A stretch of 54,590 nucleotides of DNA from the NCBI RefSeq assembly GCF_024129355.1, contig NZ_JAMXXP010000020.1, positions 1 through 54,590 of the forward strand. Direction: 5' to 3'. This document shows positions 17,375 through 25,911 of the stretch, in pieces (position 1 is the first letter of the stretch; every line of letters begins with the position of its first letter). This DNA is from Acinetobacter lwoffii. Its GTDB lineage: Bacteria; Pseudomonadota; Gammaproteobacteria; Pseudomonadales; Moraxellaceae. A program made the position numbers and the translations under genes. A model generated the notes under the pieces. The model saw only the letters and a program-made list of their open reading frames with translations. It was not told where the DNA came from and ran no database searches.

Positions 17375-18085
17375 TTAACCTAAAGCGACATCTGAACGCG
17401 TCGAGAAACGATACCCCGTTCCGCGAACGGTCTGTACAAAACGGTCTACACCATAAGGTTCCAGCACTTTACGCAAACGGCGGATATGCACATCGATAGT
17501 CCGGTCTTCAATATAGACGTTACCGCCCCAAACCTGATCCAGCAATTGCGCACGGGTATAGGCACGTTCCGGATGGGTCATGAAGAATGCCAGTAAACGG
17601 TATTCAGTCGGACCCATTTCCAGAATGTTGTTACCAAAATTCACCCGCTGGCTGACCGGATCCAGAATCAAGCCGTTGGCATCAATAGTTTTTTCACCGC
17701 TCAGGGCATTGGCGCGGCGCAGTACCGCCTTAATCCGCGAGACCAGTTCCCGGGTCGAGAATGGCTTGGTCATGTAGTCATCGGCACCGGCATCCAGACC
17801 TTGTACCTTGTGGTCTTCTTCACCGCGCGCTGTGAGCATAATCACCGGAATTTCTGACAGGCTTTCATCACGTTTCAGACGACGACACAGGTCCACACCG
17901 CTGACGCCACCTGGCATCATCCAGTCCAGCAAAATCAGTGCCGGACGCTGATCCACAATCATCTGATGCGCCTGCTTGGCATCTTCTGCCTGCAAGCACT
18001 GAAAACCGGCCATATCCAGAGAGGTATGGATCATTTCCCGAATCGGGAGCTCGTCATCGACGATTAATATGTAGTCATCTTTCAC
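17375..18085 (-). CDS. phoB: Phosphate regulon response regulator PhoB
   Basis: A 236-residue OmpR/PhoB-family regulator. The receiver domain has acidic residues Asp10 and Asp11, phospho-acceptor Asp54 in LLDWMMPG, and the conserved YMTKPFS lysine. The C-terminal winged helix includes [27 protein letters not shown] and [14 protein letters not shown], which are nearly diagnostic for PhoB. It activates Pho regulon genes at Pho boxes. Two CTGTCAT heptamers lie 46-79 bases upstream of its start and suggest autoregulation. It is the first gene of the phoB-phoR operon. Confidence 0.96.
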   Translation of the reverse strand: MKDDYILIVDDELPIREMIHTSLDMAGFQCLQAEDAKQAHQMIVDQRPALILLDWMMPGGVSGVDLCRRLKRDESLSEIPVIMLTARGEEDHKVQGLDAGADDYMTKPFSTRELVSRIKAVLRRANALSGEKTIDANGLILDPVSQRVNFGNNILEMGPTEYRLLAFFMTHPERAYTRAQLLDQVWGGNVYIEDRTIDVHIRRLRKVLEPYGVDRFVQTVRGTGYRFSTRSDVALG

Positions 18086-18130
18086 AACGCAATACCCTAT
18101 TTCATGTAAACGGTGAACCGTTTTATATTT

Positions 18131-18164
18131 ATGACAGGCTTATTACAAAGACTAATTATGACAG
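18131..18164 (-). promoter_or_regulatory. Pho-box-like heptamers upstream of phoB
   Basis: On the reverse strand two exact CTGTCAT heptamers occur at 18164-18158 and 18137-18131, 27 bases start to start. A classical Pho box has these heptamers 11 bases apart; the intermediate copies here are degenerate (TAGTCTT follows the first). Position and sequence fit PhoB autoregulation, but the spacing is unusual. Confidence 0.5.
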
Positions 18165-18334
18165 TATCATTGCAGAAAGGGAAAAACTGCTGATATTCGC
18201 AAAGATTTGTGACAAATATAATGCAGAAACTTGTTAAAAAATCATAAATTAATTTTACTCATTTCCGTAGTACAGCATAAATCTTCAACTTACTAGTAAA
18301 TGCAGGAAAGCCGATTAAGCACAGGATTTAACAG

Positions 18335-19012
18335 CTATTTTTTCTCGGAAAATGACTCGAGCAGCGCCAAAAAAACCACACTGCACGACGATAAAACCTC
18401 CTCAAGCGAATGCTTAAAACCGCTCATCACCCAACGAATAGCAATTTGGGTGACATAGCCATTTAAACCGGTCGACACCAGTGAAATTTCCTGCTCGCTG
18501 CGATTTAACTGCGGCATCATCAACATGACAAAGGCATGAATCATGCGGTCGAAACGTGACATGGTTTCATGAATAGTGGCCTGATTATGCAGCTCCTGTA
18601 CCAGCATGGCATCGATATAAATGATCCGTGCCATACGTGGATTGTCACGCAGGGTAGTGAGTAGAGCAGTCAGACCGGCTTCGATCATTTTTTTCGGATC
18701 GGTCGATGCCTGCATCATGGCCTGCATGACATTCTGTTGCAGTTCATCAATCAGTTTTAAGAAAATGGTCTGAAACAGATGTTCGCTTTTCTTGAAAGAT
18801 TCATAAAAATAACGTTCGGTTAGTTTGGCTTCATTGCAGATATCTTTGACAGTAACTGAAAAAAAACCATAACTACCATAAGCTTCAATCCCGGCTTCGA
18901 TGAGCTTTTCACGACGTGCCTGCTGCCGTTCAGCCATCGACAGGCCTTTAAACTGACGTTCCTTAGTTTTGGAGGGTCGTGATTTTGCTGCTGAGTCGAT
19001 TGAATCGGTCAT
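18335..19012 (-). CDS. TetR/AcrR-family transcriptional regulator
   Basis: A 225-residue regulator. The N-terminal helix-turn-helix (about residues 28-80) has REKLIEAGIEAYGSYGFFSVTVKDICNEAKLTERYFYESFKKSEHLF, in which the YFYESFKKSE turn is the TetR recognition helix region; the rest is an alpha-helical ligand-binding domain. The gene is divergent from a short-chain dehydrogenase gene. A 20-base perfect palindrome with four-base spacer lies between them and overlaps the dehydrogenase promoter, so it probably represses that gene and possibly itself until a ligand, perhaps a lipid or steroid-like molecule, binds. Confidence 0.92.
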   Translation of the reverse strand: MTDSIDSAAKSRPSKTKERQFKGLSMAERQQARREKLIEAGIEAYGSYGFFSVTVKDICNEAKLTERYFYESFKKSEHLFQTIFLKLIDELQQNVMQAMMQASTDPKKMIEAGLTALLTTLRDNPRMARIIYIDAMLVQELHNQATIHETMSRFDRMIHAFVMLMMPQLNRSEQEISLVSTGLNGYVTQIAIRWVMSGFKHSLEEVLSSCSVVFLALLESFSEKK

Positions 19013-19126
19013 AAGGCCTGTGTGCTCATCTGCATGAAGATTTTAAATATCTTAGCAATAAATCACGCTTAGACCTATATGGAAATGCTGCCCTGAAATT
19101 TGGCCTCTAAGGACATGGGATAATTA

Positions 19127-19155
19127 TTGACAATCTATATTGTCAAAACTATATT
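19127..19155 (+). promoter_or_regulatory. Operator-overlapped promoter of the SDR gene
   Basis: TTGACA (19127-19132) and TATATT (19150-19155) are spaced by 17 bases, an excellent sigma-70 promoter facing the SDR gene. The palindrome TTGACAAT-CTAT-ATTGTCAA (19127-19146) covers the -35 and most of the spacer. A TetR-type dimer bound there would block RNA polymerase. The start of transcription would be near 19162. Confidence 0.82.
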
Positions 19156-19235
19156 GAGGATCTGTGCTAGCTCCTGAAACAACAGAACAAGATCCTGCTG
19201 TCATGGAATGGCAGTTCTTTACATAAGGAAATTGA

Positions 19236-20084
19236 ATGAAAAATTTTAAAAATAAAGTCGCTGCGATTACCGGTGCAGGTTCGGGTATTGGCCAGCAACT
19301 GGCAATATTACTGGCCCAGCAGGGTTGTCACTTGGCGCTGAGTGATATCAATGAACAAGGTCTGGCACAAACGCTTGAATTGCTCAAAGAGAGTGATGTT
19401 CGTGTCACCATTCAGAAAGTAAACGTAGCAGAATTGGAGCAGGTGCGTAATTGGGCGGCACAGGTCGAACAGGATCATGGCAGTGTCAATATGATCTTTA
19501 ACAATGCCGGCGTTGCATTGGGTTCAACCGTTGAAGGGGCATCTTATGAAGAACTGGAATGGATTGTCGGAATCAATTTCTGGGGTGTAGTTTACGGAAC
19601 CAAAGAATTCTTACCTTTGATCAAGAAAACCGGCGATGGTCATATCATCAATATTTCCAGCCTGTTTGGTCTGACTGCTCAACCGACCCAGTCTGCTTAT
19701 AACGCGACCAAGTTTGCGGTACGTGGTTTTACTGAATCCCTGCGTCAGGAACTGGATATGGAAAATTGTGGGATGAGTGCACTGTGTGTACATCCGGGCG
19801 GTATCCGTACCAATATTGCCAATGCTGCAAAAATGAATAACAGCCTGCTGACTTTAGGTATGAATCCGGAAAAATCAGCCCGTAATTTTAATAAATTATT
19901 GCGTTGTCCACCTGCAGAAGCCGCTCGTCAAATTCTGGAGGCGGTACAAAAAGACAAGCGCCGTCTGCTGATCGGTAATGATGCCAAAGCAATTGACCTG
20001 ATTCAGCGGATCTTGCCGACCGGTTATCAGCATGTCACTGCACTGGCGACCCAGTTTGGTAAAAAGAAGAAAAAGTCTGCTTAA
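19236..20084 (+). CDS. Short-chain dehydrogenase/reductase (SDR)
   Basis: A 282-residue classical SDR. The cofactor motif is TGAGSGIG (about residues 13-20), with Asp37 in LSDIN favouring NAD(H); NNAGV follows at about 89-93. The catalytic set is Ser142 (NISSLFG), Tyr155 and Lys159 (YNATKFA). The enzyme oxidises or reduces an alcohol or ketone; the C-terminal basic tail KKKKKSA is unusual. The substrate is unknown. AAGGAA precedes ATG 19236. Expression is probably controlled by the divergent TetR regulator through the operator at 19127-19146, and the gene ends at an intrinsic terminator. Confidence 0.92.
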   Translation: MKNFKNKVAAITGAGSGIGQQLAILLAQQGCHLALSDINEQGLAQTLELLKESDVRVTIQKVNVAELEQVRNWAAQVEQDHGSVNMIFNNAGVALGSTVEGASYEELEWIVGINFWGVVYGTKEFLPLIKKTGDGHIINISSLFGLTAQPTQSAYNATKFAVRGFTESLRQELDMENCGMSALCVHPGGIRTNIANAAKMNNSLLTLGMNPEKSARNFNKLLRCPPAEAARQILEAVQKDKRRLLIGNDAKAIDLIQRILPTGYQHVTALATQFGKKKKKSA

Positions 20085-20099
20085 AAAAATGCAAAACAG

Positions 20100-20121
20100 A
20101 CCCGCGAAAGCGGGTTTTTTT
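20100..20121 (+). terminator. Intrinsic terminator of the SDR gene
   Basis: ACCCGC, loop GAAA, GCGGGT, then a run of T: a compact strong terminator. Confidence 0.92.
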
Positions 20122-20200
20122 ATCGCTGTGATAGGGGCTAATTTTTTGCAAATGAGAGTATTAACTCCTGTAATGCTTTAGGCACGTAAAAAACCTCCAT

Positions 20201-21565
20201 CTAAATCAACGCTTCAACCGTTTTTTTCTTCCAGACAAACTGATAATACACTCCCTGCAAAATACACAGGCTGACAAAGGCCAACGCGTAGGCATACCAG
20301 ATACCTTCCAGACCCCACCACCGGCTAAACAGATAAGCGGCGGGAACTTCAATACAGAGAATGGCAAAAATGTTGATCAACATTGGCACGGTCACCGTAC
20401 CACTCGAGCGCATGATTGAAGCAAAAATGGCACTGGCGCCAAAAAACAAAATTGACCACAGCACAATAAACAGCAGTTGTTGTCCCAGTACTACAACCTT
20501 AGGATCGGTAATAAACAGCGTCATCAGATATTTGGAGAACAGATAGGCCAGAATAACCAGACCGCCGGTAAACAGGATATTCATACTCAGCGCAGTCCGG
20601 GTAACTTTATTGAGCAGATCTGATTTACCTGCGCCAATCGCTTGCGCACCAAATACAGATGCGGCAATTGCAATCGACAAAGCGGGAAATTGAATATAAT
20701 TTAAGACCTGATTGACCGCGCCATAGGCCGCTGTTGCTTCTGCACCATAGCGGTTGACCAGTCCGACAATTACCAGTCCGGCAACTGAAGTGGTGACCAT
20801 TTGCACACCCGTAGGAACCCCCAGTTTCAAGATCATTCTGCTTAACTGTGGTTGATGACGAATATTTTTTAATAAGGCCCAGTCCAGTCTGAGCGGATGT
20901 TGCCTATAATTCAAATACAGGATTAAAAACAACAGGACTGCCAGATTTCCCAGAATGGTGGCAATCGCCGGCGAGATAATACCCATTTTAGGAAAGCCAA
21001 AATAACCGGCAATCAGGACCGGTGTCACCACCAAACCCACCCCAATGGTAAGTGCGGAAGCGAACAGGGGTGTGGTGCTGTCGCCAACGCCGCGCAAGAT
21101 GGAAGTATAAATAATATAGATAAAGATTAAGGGACTACCCGCTAGCATCCATTGCACATAGGGCAAGGATAAATGCATCACATCCGGATCTGTGCCAAGC
21201 GCCAAGAGAATATTTTCAGCAAAAATTACCCCAAAAAGTGCAATCAAACTTCCGCCAATTAAAGTCATAAATAAAGTTGAACCGACCACACAGCGCACTT
21301 TTTCTATATTTTTCCCGCCCCAAGCCTGGCCAATCAATACGGTAGAGCCGGCCGATAAACCAATCACAAAGGCCATCAGACAAAACAGGATCGGGAAAAA
21401 AACGGCAACAGCAGCAATCGCATTCACTCCGAGCATTTGTCCCACAAAAACCGTATTGATCGTGCCGGAGAGACTTTGCAGGATATTGGTCGCAATTAAT
21501 GGCAACAGAAATACCAGAAAGGCTTTCCATAAATTCTGTTGATGAATCAGTGAGTGCTGTGCCAT
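20201..21565 (-). CDS. MATE-family multidrug efflux transporter
   Basis: A 454-residue inner-membrane protein of about twelve helices in two homologous halves, as in MATE/NorM-like proteins. Features include LPLIATNILQSLSGTINTVFVGQMLG at the start of helix 1, GLSAGSTVLIGQAWG, and in the second half KLGVPTGVQMVTTSVAGLVIVGLVNRYG and AIAASVFGAQAIGAG. These pumps use sodium or proton gradients to export cationic drugs or metabolites. The gene lies downstream of the aminotransferase gene on the same strand, but an intrinsic terminator separates them, so it probably has its own promoter near 21570-21620. Confidence 0.92.
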   Translation of the reverse strand: MAQHSLIHQQNLWKAFLVFLLPLIATNILQSLSGTINTVFVGQMLGVNAIAAVAVFFPILFCLMAFVIGLSAGSTVLIGQAWGGKNIEKVRCVVGSTLFMTLIGGSLIALFGVIFAENILLALGTDPDVMHLSLPYVQWMLAGSPLIFIYIIYTSILRGVGDSTTPLFASALTIGVGLVVTPVLIAGYFGFPKMGIISPAIATILGNLAVLLFLILYLNYRQHPLRLDWALLKNIRHQPQLSRMILKLGVPTGVQMVTTSVAGLVIVGLVNRYGAEATAAYGAVNQVLNYIQFPALSIAIAASVFGAQAIGAGKSDLLNKVTRTALSMNILFTGGLVILAYLFSKYLMTLFITDPKVVVLGQQLLFIVLWSILFFGASAIFASIMRSSGTVTVPMLINIFAILCIEVPAAYLFSRWWGLEGIWYAYALAFVSLCILQGVYYQFVWKKKTVEALI

Positions 21566-21626
21566 GCGACATCCTGTGATTGAATTATCATCTATTTGTT
21601 GATGCAGCTATTATTCGGCAGAATGT

Positions 21627-21659
21627 AAAAAAAAGCCTTAGCTTTTAAGTAACTAAGGC
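21627..21659 (-). terminator. Intrinsic terminator of the aminotransferase gene
   Basis: On the reverse strand GCCTTAG and CTAAGGC form a seven-base stem with an 11-base loop, followed by eight T. Confidence 0.88.
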
Positions 21660-21693
21660 ATTTATTTTATGAGATTTTTAGTTAAAAAATGAG

Positions 21694-22848
21694 TTAAACC
21701 TTTGAAAGAATTTGACCTGCCTGGATCAAGGTTTGTTCTTTTTTTGCAAAGCAAAACCTGAGCAAGCGTAAATCTGTAGGAGGATGCTGGTAGAACGCAG
21801 AGACTGGAATCGCGACAATCCCATGTTGTTCTGCCAGAAAATGGCACATGGATAAATCATCGAGCTCAGGCCGAATCTCTGAATAATCTAAGTTCTGGAA
21901 ATAAGTCCCTTGAGAAGGTGTCCATTTAAAGCGTGACGTTTCAATGGATGAGTTAAATAAATCCCGTTTGTTTTGATAGAAAGAGGACAGTTCAGGTATA
22001 TGCTCAGGATGCAGTTGCATATATTCCGCCAAGGCAACCTGAACGGGCGTCACACCACAGAAACTGGCAAACTGATAAATCTGTCTGAACATTTTCATCA
22101 GTGCGGGTGCAGCAATACAAAATCCGGTTTTCCAGCCAGTGACATGGAAGGTTTTACCAAAAGAACCAATCACAAAACTCCGCTCACGAAGTTCTGGAAA
22201 TGACCAGGCCGAATAGTGCTGAACGCCGTCAAAAACCAGATGTTCGTAGACTTCATCGGACAGCACCACAATATTGCGCTCGCGAATCAGCTCGATCAGT
22301 TGCTGCCAGTCTGCCTTGGACCAGACACTACCACTCGGATTATGTGGAGTATTTACCACAATCATGCGGGTACGGTCATTAATGGTATCTTTGACCTGAT
22401 TCCAGTCCACAGAAAAATCAGGATGCTGCAAAGCAATATGCACTGGCTTTGCCCCGACCAGTTGTACCGCAGGGCCATAACTGTCGTAGCTGGGATCGAA
22501 AATAATGACTTCTTCACCGGCGCGCACTGTGGCCTGAATGGCACAAAAAATCGCAATCGTGGCCCCAGGCGTAATCGTGATTTCCTCGAAAGGATCAATC
22601 ATCAGTTGATCACGCTGCTGATAGAGATCTGCCACTAGACCTCGCAAGACTGGCAGACCATCTCCCGGAGCGTACTGGTTAAATCCATTCTGGCTAGCCC
22701 GGTTTAAAGCTTCAATCAAGGCAGGAGGCGCTGCAAAGTCTGGAAATCCTTGAGAAAGATTCAAGGCTCCGAGTTTTTGTGCCAAGGCCGACATGGTACT
22801 AAAAATGGTCACGCCCAAATCGGGTAATTTAGAAGGGAGTTCCAGCAT
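21694..22848 (-). CDS. Methionine (kynurenine/glutamine transaminase-like) aminotransferase, YbdL type
   Basis: A 384-residue PLP-dependent class I/II aminotransferase. KLPDLGVTIFSTMSALAQ followed by LNLSQGFPDF at the N-terminus closely follows E. coli YbdL. GSFGKTFHVTGWKTGF carries the PLP-binding lysine, VVNTPHNPSGS is the substrate-binding segment, and VLSDEVYEHL has the cofactor-contacting Asp and Tyr. YbdL-type enzymes transaminate methionine, His and Phe with 2-oxo acids. The open frame extends 47 codons upstream to 22989, but that part looks untranslated and the YbdL length (386) supports ATG 22848, with AAGGA just in front. The gene ends at a strong terminator. Confidence 0.9.
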   Translation of the reverse strand: MLELPSKLPDLGVTIFSTMSALAQKLGALNLSQGFPDFAAPPALIEALNRASQNGFNQYAPGDGLPVLRGLVADLYQQRDQLMIDPFEEITITPGATIAIFCAIQATVRAGEEVIIFDPSYDSYGPAVQLVGAKPVHIALQHPDFSVDWNQVKDTINDRTRMIVVNTPHNPSGSVWSKADWQQLIELIRERNIVVLSDEVYEHLVFDGVQHYSAWSFPELRERSFVIGSFGKTFHVTGWKTGFCIAAPALMKMFRQIYQFASFCGVTPVQVALAEYMQLHPEHIPELSSFYQNKRDLFNSSIETSRFKWTPSQGTYFQNLDYSEIRPELDDLSMCHFLAEQHGIVAIPVSAFYQHPPTDLRLLRFCFAKKEQTLIQAGQILSKV

Positions 22849-23094
22849 GTCCTTGGCCTTGAAGAATGAGATCTGAATGAGTGTAGCAGCAAGTTCCGTA
22901 TAGGATAATCGGAAAAATAGGGAATATTGAGCAATATTTTTAATTAAGATGTACCACATGCAATTTAAGATTTTTAATTGAAGGGCCATAAATTAAAGGC
23001 CTAATTATGTGAAATGCATCGTGAACTGGACGAAATGGATAACTTTTCCTAAAATCTGCCGCACAATAATAAAGCTTAAAATTATAACTATAAA

Positions 23095-25896
23095 ATGCCA
23101 AAACCTATCCATATGCTGGTGGAGCAGCTCGGGCTTAAGCGACAGCATCGTGCGCTACATTTACAGTTTTCACATCCTCCTTTAAATCATCAGGTTTTGA
23201 TTCAGCGTATTGAGGGTCAGCATCAGATCAATCAAGGCCTGCAGGCTGAACTGATCTGTCTTTCCACTCATGCTCATATTGCCTTGAAACAGTTTATCGG
23301 CTGTCGGGTGGCCATTGATCAGGTCACAGACCGGGGTGAACTTTTCCGGACTACGGGCATTATTACTGCAGCCAGTCAAGGACAGAATGATGGAGCTTTG
23401 ACCCTGTATAAACTGACGCTAAATGACGCGACTGCACTCTGGCAGAAGCGCCGTAACAGTCGGGTTTTTATGAACAAGACGGTGCGCGAGATCAGTGAAA
23501 TCCTGTTCAGTGAATGGCAAAACAGAAGTGTATTATTCGCGGCCAGTCTCAGCCTGGATTTGACAGGACTCAGCCGGGACTATGATGTCCGGCCTTTTGT
23601 GATGCAGTCGAATGAATCGGATTATGATTTTCTGACCCGTTTATGGCGTAGCGAAGGAATTAACTGGCTGATCGATGAAAAGCAATTAACCGTGCCTGTA
23701 TCAGCCAGCGAGATTCAAGCTCAGCTTTTAAAACTGATAGATCATTCCCAATATTTTTCAGCTTTAAAACGCCGCTCCATCCGGTTTCATCGCAGTCATG
23801 CCACCGAACAGCTCGACACACTGAACAGTCTGATTGCGGTACGTCAGCTCAATCCGAATAGTACCCAGACCCAGCGTTGGCATGCCCAGCAACTTGCCCA
23901 GGATCAAAGCCAGCCTTTATTCAGTAATCATCAGCAAAGTGATATCCATGCAAATGCCACTCTTCAGCTTGAAGATGCGTGGAACATCAGTCCGGCTTGG
24001 ACCGGCGACTTAAATCATGAGGATCAGGTGACAGCATCTGGTATAGCCCAACTGGATCGACTCAATCAGCAGCTCACTGACTATCATGCTTTGCAGTCTA
24101 AATATTTTAAAGCCAGTAGCAGCGTACGAGATGCTCAGGTTGGATACTGGTTTGAACTGCAACAGCATCCTGAAATTGATCAGCATCCTGCCCATCAACG
24201 TGAATTTCTGATTTTAGCTAAGCGGTTTTATAACCAGAACAATTTACCCAAAGATATCTTATCTCAGCTGGACAGTTTGCTTGAGAAGAGCGGCTGGCAG
24301 ATGACACAGGAGGAACGACAGGCCAATGAACTACAGATGGTGCGCCGTGAAATCCAGGTTGTTCCTGAGTACCACCCCTTCATTCATCGGCCTGCTGCAT
24401 ATCCGCAACGGGCTCGAGTGGTCGGACCTGAAGGTGAAACGATTCATGTCGATGCATGGGGGCGGGTGAAAGTTCGTTTTCTGTTTACCCGGAGTGAGGA
24501 TCATCAGCATGATGGCGGCGCAGGTAGCAATGACAATGATAGCGATTCTGCTTGGGTGGATGTTTTGACCCCTTGGGCGGGTGAGGGTTATGGCATCAGG
24601 TTGCATCCGCGAATTGGCGAAATTGTAGTGATTGACTTCTTTGAAGGTGATATCGACCGGCCCTTTGTGGTGGGACGGATTCATGAAGCAGAACGGCATC
24701 CGACCATGTTTGATGCAAAAGGAGAACTTCCTGCGACCAAAAAACTTAGTGGTATCCGTTCTCAGGAGGTCGATGGCGAAGGTTTTAACCAGCTTCGTTT
24801 TGATGATACCCCTGAACAGATCAGTGTACAGCTGCAAAGTAGTCATGCAGCCAGTCAGCTCAATCTGGGAAATCTAAGTCACCCCAAAGAAAGTGAAAGC
24901 AGTGAAGGTCGAGGTGAAGGTTTTGAACTAAGGACAGACCAGTGGGGTGCCCTACGAGCAGGAAACGGCTTGCTGATTTCCACTTATCGACAAGATTCAG
25001 CAGCAGGCAATCACCTAGAGGCTGACCCAGCCAAAGAACAGCTTGAATCGAATCTCAATCATAGTAAAGCCTTGAGTGATATTGCAGAAAAACAGCAGGC
25101 TGATCCATTGGAATTTTTTGATAGTTTAAAACAGTTTCTGAATCAGATTGAAGCTGAAGACCGGGGCAAAGCTACTGCATTTAAACAGGCGGTGATGCTG
25201 TTAACGGCACCCCAATCGATTGCACTGAGCACAAAGGAAAATATCCATTTATCCGCTGATCAGCAAATCAATCAGAGTGCCGGGGACAATATTCATTTTT
25301 CCACACAGAAATCTTTAGTTGCTCATGCACAGGACCGGATCAGTTTGTTCGCTGCTCAAGAAGGCGTAAGTGTCTATGCAGCTCAAGGCAAAATTGAAAT
25401 ACAAGCCCAAGATGATGCAATTGAAGCGATTGCCCGCAAGGTAATCAAGCTTATTTCGACTGAAGACAAAATCGAAATCACTAGTCCGAAGGAGATTGTA
25501 CTGACCGCTGGAGGGTCTCAAATTAAGGTAAATAGTGGCGGGGTATTTGTCACGACTGGCGGAAAATTTGAGTGTAAGGCGGGGCAACATAATTTTATGG
25601 GAGGGGCTAAAGTCTCTTATGAAATACCTCAGCTTCCGAATAATGCTTTATATAGCAATAGGCTGGATATATATGATCTATTTTGGCAGTCCGATTTCAG
25701 TTCAATAAATTATAAAGCTTTTATTCCTGATACTAATTCGTATATTTCAGGTCAGCTTGATGCGCACGGTCGTACTGGAAAAATTACTACAGCTGATTCC
25801 TCTAAAGTAGAAATTTTGGTAGGGCTCAATGATGAATGGGGATTAAGTGTCCAAGGTTATGATGTTGATGACCTGATTGAGCAGAATAATAAATAG
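23095..25896 (+). CDS. vgrG: Type VI secretion tip protein VgrG with DUF2345 and C-terminal extension
   Basis: A 933-residue VgrG, the spike at the tip of the T6SS tube. Residues 1 to about 420 are gp27-like, about 440-535 the gp5 OB-fold (VVGPEGETIHVDAWGRVKV, then WAGEGYGIRLHPRIGEIVV and RPFVVGR). About 600-840 is a DUF2345 beta-helix with repeats such as LSTKENIHLSA and VLTAGGSQIKVNSGG. A final extension of about 85 residues (SGQLDAHGRTGKI, transthyretin-like pattern) probably carries the effector encoded next, 15 bases downstream. Codons become AT-rich from about 25620. No tss core genes or PAAR gene are nearby, so this is an orphan cluster. No ribosome-binding site is obvious at ATG 23095. 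Confidence 0.94.
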   Translation: MPKPIHMLVEQLGLKRQHRALHLQFSHPPLNHQVLIQRIEGQHQINQGLQAELICLSTHAHIALKQFIGCRVAIDQVTDRGELFRTTGIITAASQGQNDGALTLYKLTLNDATALWQKRRNSRVFMNKTVREISEILFSEWQNRSVLFAASLSLDLTGLSRDYDVRPFVMQSNESDYDFLTRLWRSEGINWLIDEKQLTVPVSASEIQAQLLKLIDHSQYFSALKRRSIRFHRSHATEQLDTLNSLIAVRQLNPNSTQTQRWHAQQLAQDQSQPLFSNHQQSDIHANATLQLEDAWNISPAWTGDLNHEDQVTASGIAQLDRLNQQLTDYHALQSKYFKASSSVRDAQVGYWFELQQHPEIDQHPAHQREFLILAKRFYNQNNLPKDILSQLDSLLEKSGWQMTQEERQANELQMVRREIQVVPEYHPFIHRPAAYPQRARVVGPEGETIHVDAWGRVKVRFLFTRSEDHQHDGGAGSNDNDSDSAWVDVLTPWAGEGYGIRLHPRIGEIVVIDFFEGDIDRPFVVGRIHEAERHPTMFDAKGELPATKKLSGIRSQEVDGEGFNQLRFDDTPEQISVQLQSSHAASQLNLGNLSHPKESESSEGRGEGFELRTDQWGALRAGNGLLISTYRQDSAAGNHLEADPAKEQLESNLNHSKALSDIAEKQQADPLEFFDSLKQFLNQIEAEDRGKATAFKQAVMLLTAPQSIALSTKENIHLSADQQINQSAGDNIHFSTQKSLVAHAQDRISLFAAQEGVSVYAAQGKIEIQAQDDAIEAIARKVIKLISTEDKIEITSPKEIVLTAGGSQIKVNSGGVFVTTGGKFECKAGQHNFMGGAKVSYEIPQLPNNALYSNRLDIYDLFWQSDFSSINYKAFIPDTNSYISGQLDAHGRTGKITTADSSKVEILVGLNDEWGLSVQGYDVDDLIEQNNK

Positions 25897-25911
25897 GAGA
25901 TAAAAATAAAA

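Noticed and set aside
22849..22989. N-terminal extension of the aminotransferase by 47 residues
   Set aside because: The YbdL family starts just before KLPDLGVTIF; the extension is hydrophobic and AT-rich with no family match.
24331..24846. 171-codon frame antisense to vgrG
   Set aside because: Shadow of the conserved OB-fold coding region; no independent signals.
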